From Ensifer sesbaniae (GTDB lineage Bacteria > Pseudomonadota > Alphaproteobacteria > Rhizobiales > Rhizobiaceae): a stretch of 64,000 bases of DNA. Made by a program: the position numbers and the translations under genes. Positions within the stretch are counted from its first letter, which is position 1. The number at the start of each line of letters is the position of its first letter. The stretch is from NCBI RefSeq assembly GCF_013283665.1, contig NZ_JABEKU010000001.1:1302001-1366000 (forward strand), in the 5' to 3' direction. Below are positions 18,023-26,281 of this stretch, one piece after another. The notes under the pieces are model-generated. The model had not been told where the DNA came from. It saw nothing but the letters and a program-made list of their open reading frames with translations, and searched no databases.

Positions 18023-19021
18023 ATGAAGAAGCTTCTTGCAACGACCTGCCTGGCTGCAGGCCTCCTTGGCCTCGCTGGTACGGCCTCTGCCGCCGAATGC
18101 GGCGACGTGACGATCGCCAACATGAACTGGCAGAGCGCCGAGGTGCTGGCAAACGTCGACAAGATCATCCTGACGGAAGGCTACGGCTGCAACGCCGACC
18201 TGGTTGTTGGCGACACGGTGCCGACGATTACCTCGATGATCGAAAAGGGTGAGCCCGATGTCGCGCCGGAGGGCTGGGTCGATCTGCTGCCGGACGTCGT
18301 CAACCGTGGACTTGAGGAAGGCAAGCTCGTCGGCGCGGCGCTCGCGCTTTCCGATGGCGGGGTCCAGGGCTGGTGGATCCCGAAATACATCGTCGATGCC
18401 AATCCCGATATCAAGACGATCGACGACGTGCTGAAACACAAGGAACTTTTCCCGGATCCGGAAGATTCCAGCAAGGGTGCCGTGTTCAACGGCCCGCAGG
18501 GCTGGGGCGGAACGGTGGTGACGACGCAGCTCTACAAGGCCTATGGCGCTGAAGCCGCAGGCTTTACCCTTGTCGACACCGGTTCGGCCGCCGGCCTCGA
18601 CGGCTCGATCGCCAAGGCCTACGAGCGCAAGCAGGGCTGGGTCGGTTACTATTGGGCGCCGACCGCGCTTCTCGGCAAATATGAGATGGTGAAGCTCGAG
18701 CACGGTGTGCCGGCAGACCCGGCAGAATGGAAGCGCTGCAACACCGTTGCCGATTGCCCGGACCCGAAAAAGAACGATTGGCCAAAGGACAAGGTGCAGA
18801 CGCTGGTGACCAAGGCTTTCGCCGATCGTGCCGGCCCGGCCATGGACTACCTCAACAAGCGTGCCTGGACCAACGATACGGTCAACAAGCTGATGGCCTG
18901 GATGACCGACAACCAGGCAAGCGGCGAGGAGGGCGCCAAGCACTTCCTCCAGGAAAACCCCGATATCTGGACCAACTGGGTTTCGCCCGAGGTTGCCGAA
19001 AAGGTCAAGGCCGCGCTCTGA
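18023..19021 (+). CDS. ABC transporter substrate-binding protein, glycine betaine/choline/proline (OpuAC/ProX) type
   Basis: This periplasmic binding protein of 332 residues has a signal peptide ending around AGTASA|AEC (residues 1-24). The start at 18023 follows AAGGGAACGG and begins MKKLL, a normal signal sequence; the upstream in-frame start at 17996 would add a polar stretch. The body shows the OpuAC fold, with aromatic residues of the betaine cage in the regions GWVDLL, GWWIPKY, NGPQGWGG and GYYWAPTALL. Unusually for a ligand-binding domain there are several Cys (C29-type AECGDV, YGCNAD, RCNTVADC), which could form disulfides. The permease gene follows after a strong intercistronic hairpin. 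Confidence 0.9.
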   Translation: MKKLLATTCLAAGLLGLAGTASAAECGDVTIANMNWQSAEVLANVDKIILTEGYGCNADLVVGDTVPTITSMIEKGEPDVAPEGWVDLLPDVVNRGLEEGKLVGAALALSDGGVQGWWIPKYIVDANPDIKTIDDVLKHKELFPDPEDSSKGAVFNGPQGWGGTVVTTQLYKAYGAEAAGFTLVDTGSAAGLDGSIAKAYERKQGWVGYYWAPTALLGKYEMVKLEHGVPADPAEWKRCNTVADCPDPKKNDWPKDKVQTLVTKAFADRAGPAMDYLNKRAWTNDTVNKLMAWMTDNQASGEEGAKHFLQENPDIWTNWVSPEVAEKVKAAL

Positions 19022-19041
19022 TCGCAGGGATTGAAACAACA

Positions 19042-19068
19042 GGCGGCGCGCCGGTTACGCGCGCCGCC
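19042..19068 (+). other. Intercistronic stem-loop in the ABC operon
   Basis: The arms GGCGGCGCG (19042-19050) and CGCGCCGCC (19060-19068) form a 9-10 bp stem with a 7-base loop, with no T-tract after it. Hairpins in this place often protect the upstream binding-protein mRNA and give it higher expression than the permease. Confidence 0.6.
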
Positions 19069-19134
19069 ACTCGTTCGACGTCCGGCAACAGCAAAACAAC
19101 AATCGCGGCCGGTGAGATGTGAAGGGGAAATGGA

Positions 19135-20022
19135 ATGGACTGGTTTACCCAGTTTCCGCATATGGATGACGAGCGCCTGCGGGTGCTAAAGAAGGCGATC
19201 GATGAGGGCTTCCGCACCTTCACGCGCACCTACGGCGACGGTATCGAGTCCTTCTTCGAGCCGCTGCAGTTCTTCCTCATCCAGTCGGAGCGCTTCATGA
19301 CGAAGACGCCCTGGCCGATCATCCTGCTCCTGGTCGCGGTGATTGCCTGGGTCGCGAGTCGTAACTGGAAGATCGTCGCCGGCTGCATCGGCACGCTGCT
19401 CATCATCGGCTATTTCGACATGTGGGACGATACGATGAAGACGATCTCGATGATCTTCGTCTGCACCGTGCTGTCGATCGCGATCGGCATTCCGATCGGC
19501 ATCGTCATGTCCCGTTCGGACCGGTTCCAGAACATCGTCAACCCGATCCTCGACGTGATGCAGACCATGCCGAGTTTCGTCTATCTGATTCCCGTCGTCA
19601 TGCTGCTCGGCATCGGCAAGGTTCCGGGACTGATTGCCGTGGTGATCTACGCCATCCCGCCGATGATCCGTCTGACGAATCTCGGCATTCGCCTGGTCGA
19701 CAAGGACGTGCTGGAGGCAGCCGATGCCTTTGGTTCCTCCGGTTGGCAGAAGCTCAAGAACGTCCAGATGCCGCTGGCCCTGCCGACGATCATGGCCGGT
19801 ATCAACCAGACGATCATGATGGCGCTCGCCATGGTGGTCATTGCCTCGATGATCGGCGTTCAGGGACTTGGCCAGCCGGTGCTGAAGGCGATTGCCAACC
19901 AGTATTTCACGCTCGGCATCTTCAACGGCCTCGCCATCGTCGGCATCGCGATCATCTTCGATCGTGTCAGCCAGGCCTACGGTCACCGCCTGCAGAAGCA
20001 TCGGGAGATCATCCACGGCTGA
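19135..20022 (+). CDS. ABC transporter permease, glycine betaine/choline/proline (ProW/OpuAB) type
   Basis: This inner-membrane permease of 295 residues has a cytoplasmic N-terminal stretch of about 55 residues, two membrane segments, and then the BPD_transp_1 domain (about 100-285) with the coupling-helix region EAADAFGSSGWQKLKNVQMPLALP, shown here only by its end motifs EAADAFGSS and MPLALP. The strong ribosome-binding site GAAGGGGAAATGG precedes the ATG. No ATP-binding gene follows: the next gene is on the other strand after a terminator, so the ATPase must be encoded elsewhere or be missing. Confidence 0.92.
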   Translation: MDWFTQFPHMDDERLRVLKKAIDEGFRTFTRTYGDGIESFFEPLQFFLIQSERFMTKTPWPIILLLVAVIAWVASRNWKIVAGCIGTLLIIGYFDMWDDTMKTISMIFVCTVLSIAIGIPIGIVMSRSDRFQNIVNPILDVMQTMPSFVYLIPVVMLLGIGKVPGLIAVVIYAIPPMIRLTNLGIRLVDKDVLEAADAFGSSGWQKLKNVQMPLALPTIMAGINQTIMMALAMVVIASMIGVQGLGQPVLKAIANQYFTLGIFNGLAIVGIAIIFDRVSQAYGHRLQKHREIIHG

Positions 20023-20046
20023 GCCCGAGCGAGCGCTACAAGTTGA

Positions 20047-20077
20047 GGCCCCGGAGTGCAAAAGCGCCGGGGCCTTT
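20047..20077 (+). terminator. Intrinsic terminator after the ABC permease gene
   Basis: The arms GGCCCCGG (20047-20054) and CCGGGGCC (20067-20074) are followed by TTTGTCTT. It ends the binding protein-permease transcript. Confidence 0.8.
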
Positions 20078-20099
20078 GTCTTATGGGAAACGTCCTGGC

Positions 20100-21008
20100 T
20101 CAACTGCGGGCCGAAAGAATGCCGGTTGAAAGCGCCACGCCGGCAGCCGTGATGATCGCAGCCAGGATCTCGAACGGACCGATCTGTTCGCCGAGCAGGA
20201 CGGCGCCGCCGATCATCGCCAGCACCGGGGTCAGCGCGGTAAAGGCGGCAGCCTGCGTGCCGCCGAGGCTCTTCACCGCAAAGCCATAGGCGACCATGGC
20301 GACGAGGCCGGAGAGGATGCCCTGGCTGGTGATCTGCAACGCGATCTCCCTGACCGGAACGCCGGCAAGCGTGCTTCCGAAACAGGCGACAAGCGCCAGG
20401 TGGATCAGGAAGGACCAGACGGCAATCAGGGCGCTTCCCTGCAGTGGGCTGAGCCCCGAACGTCGGAAGGCGTGGGTGTAAATCGCCCAGAGCGTCGCCG
20501 CCGCCGGAAGCAGGGCGTAGCCGATCCAGCTTGTTGGGGCCGAGACGGCAAGGCTGCGCGTCAGCAGGATGGCGACGCCGGCGACGATCGCAGTGAAGCC
20601 GATCACCCGCATCCGGTCGGGTCGCTCACTGAAGATCGTTGTGCCGATCAGCGCGGTGGCGAGCGGCATCGAACCGCCGAGAAGAATGCCGACCGAGGAC
20701 GCAGGTACGGAGTGGATCGCGAAGGCTGCGACCTGGAAGAAGGCAGCGCCGGAGCCCGCGACCATCAAAGCGAGCAGCCGGATCGGCAGGTTGCGCGGCA
20801 AGAGGCCGGTTTTCAGCCACACCGGCGCAAGCACGAGCGCCGGAACGCCGTAGCGGATAAGGCCAAGGTCGATCGTGCCGAGCGCGGTGCCGGCCGTGTG
20901 GCGGGTCGTCAGGATCCAGCTCGCCCAGATGAGGACGGTGACGAAGGCGCCGGCGTAGCCGGCGGCGGCAGGCGTCGTGCTGCCGCGATCGATTGTGATC
21001 GCAACCAT
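20100..21008 (-). CDS. DMT-superfamily transporter (EamA family)
   Basis: This ten-helix inner-membrane exporter of 302 residues has two EamA repeats. The start at 21008 (MVAITIDRGS) has AAGGAAATTC directly upstream; a longer frame to 21125 runs into the promoter region of the divergent gene. It is divergent from an Lrp/AsnC regulator, a pairing often seen for amino-acid exporters, so an amino acid or related compound is a reasonable guess. The substrate is not shown by the sequence. Confidence 0.87.
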   Translation of the reverse strand: MVAITIDRGSTTPAAAGYAGAFVTVLIWASWILTTRHTAGTALGTIDLGLIRYGVPALVLAPVWLKTGLLPRNLPIRLLALMVAGSGAAFFQVAAFAIHSVPASSVGILLGGSMPLATALIGTTIFSERPDRMRVIGFTAIVAGVAILLTRSLAVSAPTSWIGYALLPAAATLWAIYTHAFRRSGLSPLQGSALIAVWSFLIHLALVACFGSTLAGVPVREIALQITSQGILSGLVAMVAYGFAVKSLGGTQAAAFTALTPVLAMIGGAVLLGEQIGPFEILAAIITAAGVALSTGILSARS

Positions 21009-21157
21009 TTGAATTTCCTTCCTGATTTGGATATCCCAAGCTCTTGGGCCGGAAGGAAGACTACGTCTGAAAGGCCGCGCATGTCCTTGCGATTTATGGC
21101 CGTAATCGACTATCATTCGCAACAATGTGCCAAAAGTAACCTGAAAAGCTTGCGATC
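21009..21157. promoter_or_regulatory. Shared promoter region of the EamA exporter and Lrp-type regulator
   Basis: About 150 bp separates the two divergent start codons. It is A+T-richer than the genes and contains ATTCGCAACAATGTGCCAAA near 21114-21133. Lrp-family regulators usually bind such shared regions; no binding site could be fixed by eye. Confidence 0.45.
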
Positions 21158-21631
21158 ATGCCAAATCTTGATAAGTTCGATCTCGCCATCCTCAAGATCC
21201 TTCAGGAGGATGCGCGTGCGACGAACGTCGAGATCGCCGACAAGGTCAATCTTTCGCCGTCGCCTTGCCTGCGGCGCATCCGCAATCTGGAAAAATCCGG
21301 CATTCTGCGTGGCTATCGGGCCGATATCGATCGCAAGGAGGCCGGCCTCGGGCTCACGGTCTTCGTGGAGATTAAGGTCGGCCGCCACAGCCGCGAAAAC
21401 GCTCAACTGCAGCAGGAGGCGCTGCTTGCCATTCCCGAGGTGGTGTCGTGCTTCCTGATCTCGGGCAATGCCGACTTCCTCGCCGAGGTCGTCGTCGAGG
21501 ATCTCGCGGCTTACGAGAAGCTGCTGACCGAGACTTTGCTGGCCTTGCCGGGCGTGACCGACATACGCTCGAACTTCGCGATCCGGTCGATCAAGACGGG
21601 CGGGCCGCTCAAATTACCTGAGCCCCGGTGA
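21158..21631 (+). CDS. Lrp/AsnC-family transcriptional regulator
   Basis: This 157-residue protein of usual family length has an N-terminal winged helix-turn-helix (about 4-60; LDKFDLAILKILQEDAR then SPCLRRIRNLEKSGIL) and a C-terminal RAM/AsnC ligand-binding domain (about 68-145) with GNADFLAEVVVEDL. It probably forms dimers and higher multimers and responds to an amino acid. It is divergent from an EamA exporter, which is its likely target. Confidence 0.93.
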   Translation: MPNLDKFDLAILKILQEDARATNVEIADKVNLSPSPCLRRIRNLEKSGILRGYRADIDRKEAGLGLTVFVEIKVGRHSRENAQLQQEALLAIPEVVSCFLISGNADFLAEVVVEDLAAYEKLLTETLLALPGVTDIRSNFAIRSIKTGGPLKLPEPR

Positions 21632-21777
21632 ACGGCGATTCTCTGCGGATCTCCGGGGCGGATCGGCACGCGCTCGATTCCCGTTAAGTTTCGGTAAGGT
21701 TCTGGAATTGACCGCAATCGCGATTATCTGATCGCGGTAAGCAGCATTGCCGCGGCAACGGAGCCAGTGACCCATTC

Positions 21778-22701
21778 ATGAAAATCAAGGCGATCTTCAA
21801 TCGTGATGGCGGAACCTTCCGCACGACGGATATGGCGGCCTATGGCCGGAAGGTCGAGGAAGTCTTTCACGAGGCGGGGCACCAGGTCGAGATCGCAGCG
21901 GTTTCCGGAAGCGAGATGCGCGAGACCCTGGAGCGCACGTGCCGCCGCGACGATCTCGATGCGATCCTCGCCGGCGGTGGCGACGGCACGATTTCCGCGG
22001 CCGCCGCGGTCGCGTGGAAGAACAGCATGCCGCTTGGGGTCGTTCCCGCCGGGACGATGAACCTCTTTGCACGCACGCTGAAGCTGCCGCTCGACATCTG
22101 GAAGGTGCCGGAGGTGCTGGCAAACGGCGTGATCATCGACGGTGACATCGGCAGTGCGAATGGTCGGGCCTTCGTGCACCAGTTTTCCATGGGCCTCCAT
22201 GCCCGCATGGTGCGCTATCGCGAGTCCTTCAGCTTTCGTTCGAGGGCAGGAAAAATCGCCGCAAGCACCCGCGCGGCGGTCGGCGTTATTCTCAATCCCC
22301 CTGATTTCGAGATCGAGTTCGATGTCGACGGCCACAAGGAGAGCCGTCATGTCTCGGCGGTCTCAGTCTCGAACAACCCATTCGGCCGCTATAGTCTGCT
22401 GTATGCCGACGACATCACGGCCGGCCACCTTGGCTTCTACACGGCGCCGCCCTTGAGCCCGCCGGGCGTGGCCAAGCTCGCTTTCGATGTCATACGCGGC
22501 AAATTTCGCGACAGCCCGCTGATCACCGCCATGAGCGGTTATGCCCTCGACCTGCATTTTCCGAAGGTGGAGCGCAAGATCAATTGCGTCATTGACGGTG
22601 AACTTCTGCCGATGGGCCGTGACGTCGCGCTCCGCATTCACCCCGGTGAACTCAAGCTGCTCGTTGGCGCCGATCGCGACGGATCGGCGATCCAGAAGTA
22701 G
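21778..22701 (+). CDS. Diacylglycerol kinase-family lipid kinase
   Basis: This protein of 307 residues belongs to the DagK/LCB5/YegS fold. The nucleotide-binding motif GGGDGTISAAAAV is near residues 76-88, and PAGTMNLFARTL follows near 100. The C-terminal beta-rich domain ends with a VIDGELLPMGRDVALRI stretch. It phosphorylates a lipid such as diacylglycerol or an undecaprenol/sphingoid-like substrate; the exact substrate is not shown. Its last 64 bp overlap, tail to tail, the 3' end of the convergent glycosyltransferase gene. Confidence 0.85.
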   Translation: MKIKAIFNRDGGTFRTTDMAAYGRKVEEVFHEAGHQVEIAAVSGSEMRETLERTCRRDDLDAILAGGGDGTISAAAAVAWKNSMPLGVVPAGTMNLFARTLKLPLDIWKVPEVLANGVIIDGDIGSANGRAFVHQFSMGLHARMVRYRESFSFRSRAGKIAASTRAAVGVILNPPDFEIEFDVDGHKESRHVSAVSVSNNPFGRYSLLYADDITAGHLGFYTAPPLSPPGVAKLAFDVIRGKFRDSPLITAMSGYALDLHFPKVERKINCVIDGELLPMGRDVALRIHPGELKLLVGADRDGSAIQK

Positions 22702-24167
22702 CCGAAGCCATAGCGATCCGGCAGTTTGCCATGGAGATAGGGCAGGGCGAGTTGCTGCGGCTTCATTGCCGCCTCCGGTACGCCGAGCGACCTCAGGAAG
22801 TCGAGGAGCCCTTCAGGTGGCGGAGCATCGAGCTTGCCGTTATCGCTCCAGACCACGAGAAGCGGCCCGGCCAGATGCTCGATCGGGGGGCTGCTGCTGT
22901 TGCCGGGGACGAAAACCTTAGCGCCATGCAGGCGCGTGCGCACATTACCGCCAAGCAGCTTGTCCGCGGCGATGACCATCGCCGGCTCGCCTCCCTGCTG
23001 CCGAGCGACGGTTTCGACAAGGGTACTATAGGGAATGCTCAGCCTCGACAATTTGCCGAACCAGGGGCGAACGACCGCGCGCGCCGAGACGATTACCAAT
23101 GTGGTGACGATGATGAAGGCGACGAGCAGCAGGAAGGGGCGGACGCTGCGTGCGGTGTCGACGTCGGAAGCCTCCACCTTGAGAGCAAGGTAAAGCGGCA
23201 GCAGGACGAGAAAGAGAACCAGCCACTTCTCGCGCATGTGGGTGGCGCCGACGGCCAGCATGATCAACAGCACGGCGCCGAGGCAGAACAGCAGCATGCG
23301 CCCGATGACCCGCGTCCAGGGGTTCCCGGCGCGCCAGATGGCCGGCAGGTCCTTGCGGAACACCACAGCGAAGACGACCAAGGGAATGGCGGCGCCGCGA
23401 AGCGTGGCGGCAACCAGCGCAACAATTCCCTTGAGCGCCTTGCTCAGGTAGCTGGTTTGCTGGACCGTTCCCATTTCATTCAGGGTATTTCGCGAGGCGG
23501 CGCCGAGATTATCCAGGATCCAGTAGCCGTGCGGCAGCGCAATCAGCGCGCAGACGGCGACCGCAACCAGGATGCGCCAGTCGAAGAGCCGGGCGCGAAA
23601 CTTCGGCTCCGGCAGAATCGCAAGGACCGCGGCGGCTGGGACGAGCGCGAAGTTGTACTTCGAGATGACGCCGATGCCGACGGCAGCGCCGGTCAGGACG
23701 TAGGCAAAGAGGCTCGGCCGCGTCATCGTCCGGATGAAACCGTAGAGGAACAGCGATACGGCAAACAGCGCTGCGACCGTATGCGAAAGGTCGCGCTGTG
23801 CGAGCAGGAAAATCGGCGGAAAGGTCAGGACGCCGACCGTGGCGATGGCGGTCAGGCGCCGGTCGTTGAGGATCTCGCGCGCCGCCAGGCCGTAGACGAG
23901 ACAGCAAAGAAACAGGAGCCCGTTCTTGAGCACCGTCATCGTCGCAAGCGATGGCCCGAAAACCGAGGTGAGCCCGAATTGCAGCCAGTTGTAGAAGGGG
24001 GGCTGTGAACCATAGCCGAGCATCAGGAACTGCGAGACGAAGGCTTGTTCCGACTCGTCGATTTCAAGCGATGTGGAAATGGCGAGGCGCAAGCCGATAC
24101 AGAACAGGAAGTAACCGGCGATCAGCGCAATGACGAAGTTTGGCCGACGGTTGACGACGTCAAGCAT
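22638..24167 (-). CDS. GT39-type membrane glycosyltransferase (ArnT/PMT-like)
   Basis: This polytopic protein of 509 residues has about ten to twelve membrane segments. After the first helix it has the acidic motif IDESEQAFVSQ (about 37-47), matching the catalytic DE/DD of GT39 enzymes that transfer sugars from polyprenyl-phosphate donors to periplasmic acceptors, followed by PPFYNWLQ. The C-terminal 150 residues are a soluble periplasmic domain. Its start overlaps the stop of the upstream GT2 gene by 8 bp, showing translational coupling: the GT2 enzyme probably makes the lipid-linked donor. Confidence 0.85.
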   Translation of the reverse strand: MLDVVNRRPNFVIALIAGYFLFCIGLRLAISTSLEIDESEQAFVSQFLMLGYGSQPPFYNWLQFGLTSVFGPSLATMTVLKNGLLFLCCLVYGLAAREILNDRRLTAIATVGVLTFPPIFLLAQRDLSHTVAALFAVSLFLYGFIRTMTRPSLFAYVLTGAAVGIGVISKYNFALVPAAAVLAILPEPKFRARLFDWRILVAVAVCALIALPHGYWILDNLGAASRNTLNEMGTVQQTSYLSKALKGIVALVAATLRGAAIPLVVFAVVFRKDLPAIWRAGNPWTRVIGRMLLFCLGAVLLIMLAVGATHMREKWLVLFLVLLPLYLALKVEASDVDTARSVRPFLLLVAFIIVTTLVIVSARAVVRPWFGKLSRLSIPYSTLVETVARQQGGEPAMVIAADKLLGGNVRTRLHGAKVFVPGNSSSPPIEHLAGPLLVVWSDNGKLDAPPPEGLLDFLRSLGVPEAAMKPQQLALPYLHGKLPDRYGFGYFWIADPSRSAPTSSLSSPG

Positions 24168-25137
24168 CGGCCGGGTCCCGGACGAACACCTGCCGCACGA
24201 TGTAGTTGGTAGTACCGTCGTCGCGGAAATAGGTTCGCGCCATCATTTCAGCGAGAATGCCTGTCGTGATCAGCTGAACGGACGAGAGGAACAGCATGAC
24301 GCCGACGATCAGCATCGGTCGCGTTCCGATATCGTTGCCGAGGATGAACTTGTCGAAGCCGAGATAGATCAGGATCAGCGCGCTGAGCGCCCCTGTCGCA
24401 AGCCCGATCGAGCCGAAGAAGTGCCCCGGGCGCGCCTTGTATCGCATGAAGAAGAGCACCGACAGCAGATCGAGAATCACCCGGAAGGTTCTGGAAAGCC
24501 CATACTTCGACTGGCCATGCTGCCGTGCGTGGTGGGTGACAGGCATCTCGCCGATGCGGCTGCTCGGCACCACGCCGGCGACCCAGGCGGGAATGAAGCG
24601 GTGCATTTCCCCCATCAGCTTCACCTGCTTGATGACGGAGGTCCGGTAGACCTTCAGGCTGCAGCCATAGTCATGCAGCCTGACGCCGGTGATCTTGCCG
24701 ATCAGGCGGTTGGCGCACCAGGATGGGATCTTCCGGAGCAAGAGGCCATCCTGCCGGTTCTTTCGCCAACCGACGAGCAGATCGAGCTCGCGCTCCTCGA
24801 TTGCCTTGACCATTTCTGGGATATCGGCCGGATCGTTTTGAAGGTCGCCGTCGAGCGTGGCGATCAGCCGCCCGGCAGCAGAGTCGATCCCAGCCTGCAT
24901 AGCCGCCGTCTGCCCGAAGTTCTTCTGCAATTCGACGATCTTGAGGTCGAGGTTAGGATCGGAAAGGGCCTTTCTTGCATTTGCAAGCGTTCGGTCGGTG
25001 CTGCCGTCGTCAACGAGGATCAGTTCCCAAGGAGACGGGAACGTCGCCAGCGCCTCGCGGACCCGTGTAATCAAAGGCTGGATGCTGTCCTCCTCGTTGA
25101 ACACGGGAATGACGACGGAAAGTTCGATGGAGTACAT
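24160..25137 (-). CDS. GT2 glycosyltransferase, polyprenyl-phosphate glycosyltransferase (DPM1/ArnC-like) with C-terminal membrane helices
   Basis: This protein of 325 residues from the ATG at 25137 (MYSIELSVVIPVFNEEDS) has a GT-A domain with VVIPVFNEE, the DDGSTDRT motif near 37-44, and the DGDLQNDPADI metal/donor site near 95-105. Two C-terminal membrane helices (about 230-255 and 265-295) follow. Such enzymes link a sugar to undecaprenyl phosphate on the cytoplasmic face. It is coupled to the GT39 gene downstream and is divergent from a flippase-like membrane protein, which suggests a lipid-linked sugar pathway modifying an envelope lipid or polysaccharide. Confidence 0.9.
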   Translation of the reverse strand: MYSIELSVVIPVFNEEDSIQPLITRVREALATFPSPWELILVDDGSTDRTLANARKALSDPNLDLKIVELQKNFGQTAAMQAGIDSAAGRLIATLDGDLQNDPADIPEMVKAIEERELDLLVGWRKNRQDGLLLRKIPSWCANRLIGKITGVRLHDYGCSLKVYRTSVIKQVKLMGEMHRFIPAWVAGVVPSSRIGEMPVTHHARQHGQSKYGLSRTFRVILDLLSVLFFMRYKARPGHFFGSIGLATGALSALILIYLGFDKFILGNDIGTRPMLIVGVMLFLSSVQLITTGILAEMMARTYFRDDGTTNYIVRQVFVRDPADA

Positions 25138-25270
25138 GGGAACAGCTCGTGCATGCGGCGCCTGCATTTGCCGCAAGATTGGGATTGCGCTTACATAATC
25201 GTTTTCTTGCACAGTTATCAGTGATAACCAACGTTCATTCTTGCGTTTCAACACGGGAAATCGAGATCTG

Positions 25271-26224
25271 ATGACTTCGGATTGCCAGTCCGACGGGCGA
25301 TCCTGGCTCGCCCGCAACCGGATGACATTGCTGTCGGCAGGCGCCATTGCGGCCTACGCGGCCTTCGTCGAATGGTTCTGGGGATGGGCGGCGCTGCTGA
25401 GGCAATGGTCCGAGATCGGTTTCGGTTCTGCCGCGTCAGCCCTGGCCCTGCTCGTCGCGACATACTTCATCCGCTGCTACCGCATCTACGACTATTTCCC
25501 GAACGAAACGGCGGGCCGCTTCCTACAGCTGCTTCGCGTCACCCAGGTTCACAACCTGCTGAACATCATGCTGCCGTTTCGCGCCGGCGAGACGAGCTTT
25601 CCGCTCCTGATGCGCTCGGAGTTTTCCGTGCCGCTTGCACGCGGCACGTCGGCGCTCCTGGTTATGCGCCTGCTCGACCTGCACGCCCTTCTCGTCGTTG
25701 CCGCCGTTGGCCTCGTCCTCGACCGTGGGTCAGCCGCCCTGTGGATCGCGTGGTTGGCTGCGTTCGTCTCGCCGCTTCTCCTTTTTCTTCTGAAGGATCA
25801 AGTGATTGCGCTGGCGCGCCGGCTGTTGCCGACAAAGCTCGATGCAATCGTCGACGAATTGGAGGCGGGTGTCCCCGCCAACATCGTTGCGTTCCTGCGC
25901 GCCTGGGGCATGACCATCCTCAACTGGGCGGTCAAGGTTATCGTTCTTGCCTGGGTGCTGGCCTTCATGGGCGTCGCGCCGTTGGCCGCCTGTTTCGGCG
26001 GTGCGCTCGGGGGCGAGCTCTCCTCGGTGCTGCCGATGCATGCGCCCGCGGGTGTCGGAACCTATCCGGCGGCGATCGCGGCCGGTGCGGTATCCTTCGG
26101 CGCGGCCGCCGATCGCGCCGGACTGGAGCAACTGGCGGCCGCCGGCGTCAACGCACATCTTTTGATCATCGTGTCCGCGGTGGCGGGCACGATCTTGTCG
26201 ATGGCGTTGGGGAGAAAACGCTGA
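25271..26224 (+). CDS. Lysylphosphatidylglycerol synthase transmembrane-domain (UPF0104/AglD-like) protein
   Basis: This integral membrane protein of about 317 residues has seven to eight hydrophobic segments and the conserved central region LLNIMLPFRAGETSFPLLM, typical of the MprF/AglD flippase-like domain without any aminoacyl-transferase domain. The ATG at 25271 is preferred over an upstream one at 25241, which lies in the promoter region of the divergent GT2 gene. The role is probably lipid or lipid-linked sugar movement across the membrane, supporting the adjacent glycosyltransferases; this is inference. Confidence 0.8.
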   Translation: MTSDCQSDGRSWLARNRMTLLSAGAIAAYAAFVEWFWGWAALLRQWSEIGFGSAASALALLVATYFIRCYRIYDYFPNETAGRFLQLLRVTQVHNLLNIMLPFRAGETSFPLLMRSEFSVPLARGTSALLVMRLLDLHALLVVAAVGLVLDRGSAALWIAWLAAFVSPLLLFLLKDQVIALARRLLPTKLDAIVDELEAGVPANIVAFLRAWGMTILNWAVKVIVLAWVLAFMGVAPLAACFGGALGGELSSVLPMHAPAGVGTYPAAIAAGAVSFGAAADRAGLEQLAAAGVNAHLLIIVSAVAGTILSMALGRKR

Positions 26225-26281
26225 GCAATCCCGGGGAAGTTTGACTTGAGCTTCCCGCCGGGACTGCGAGGGTTCCAATGA

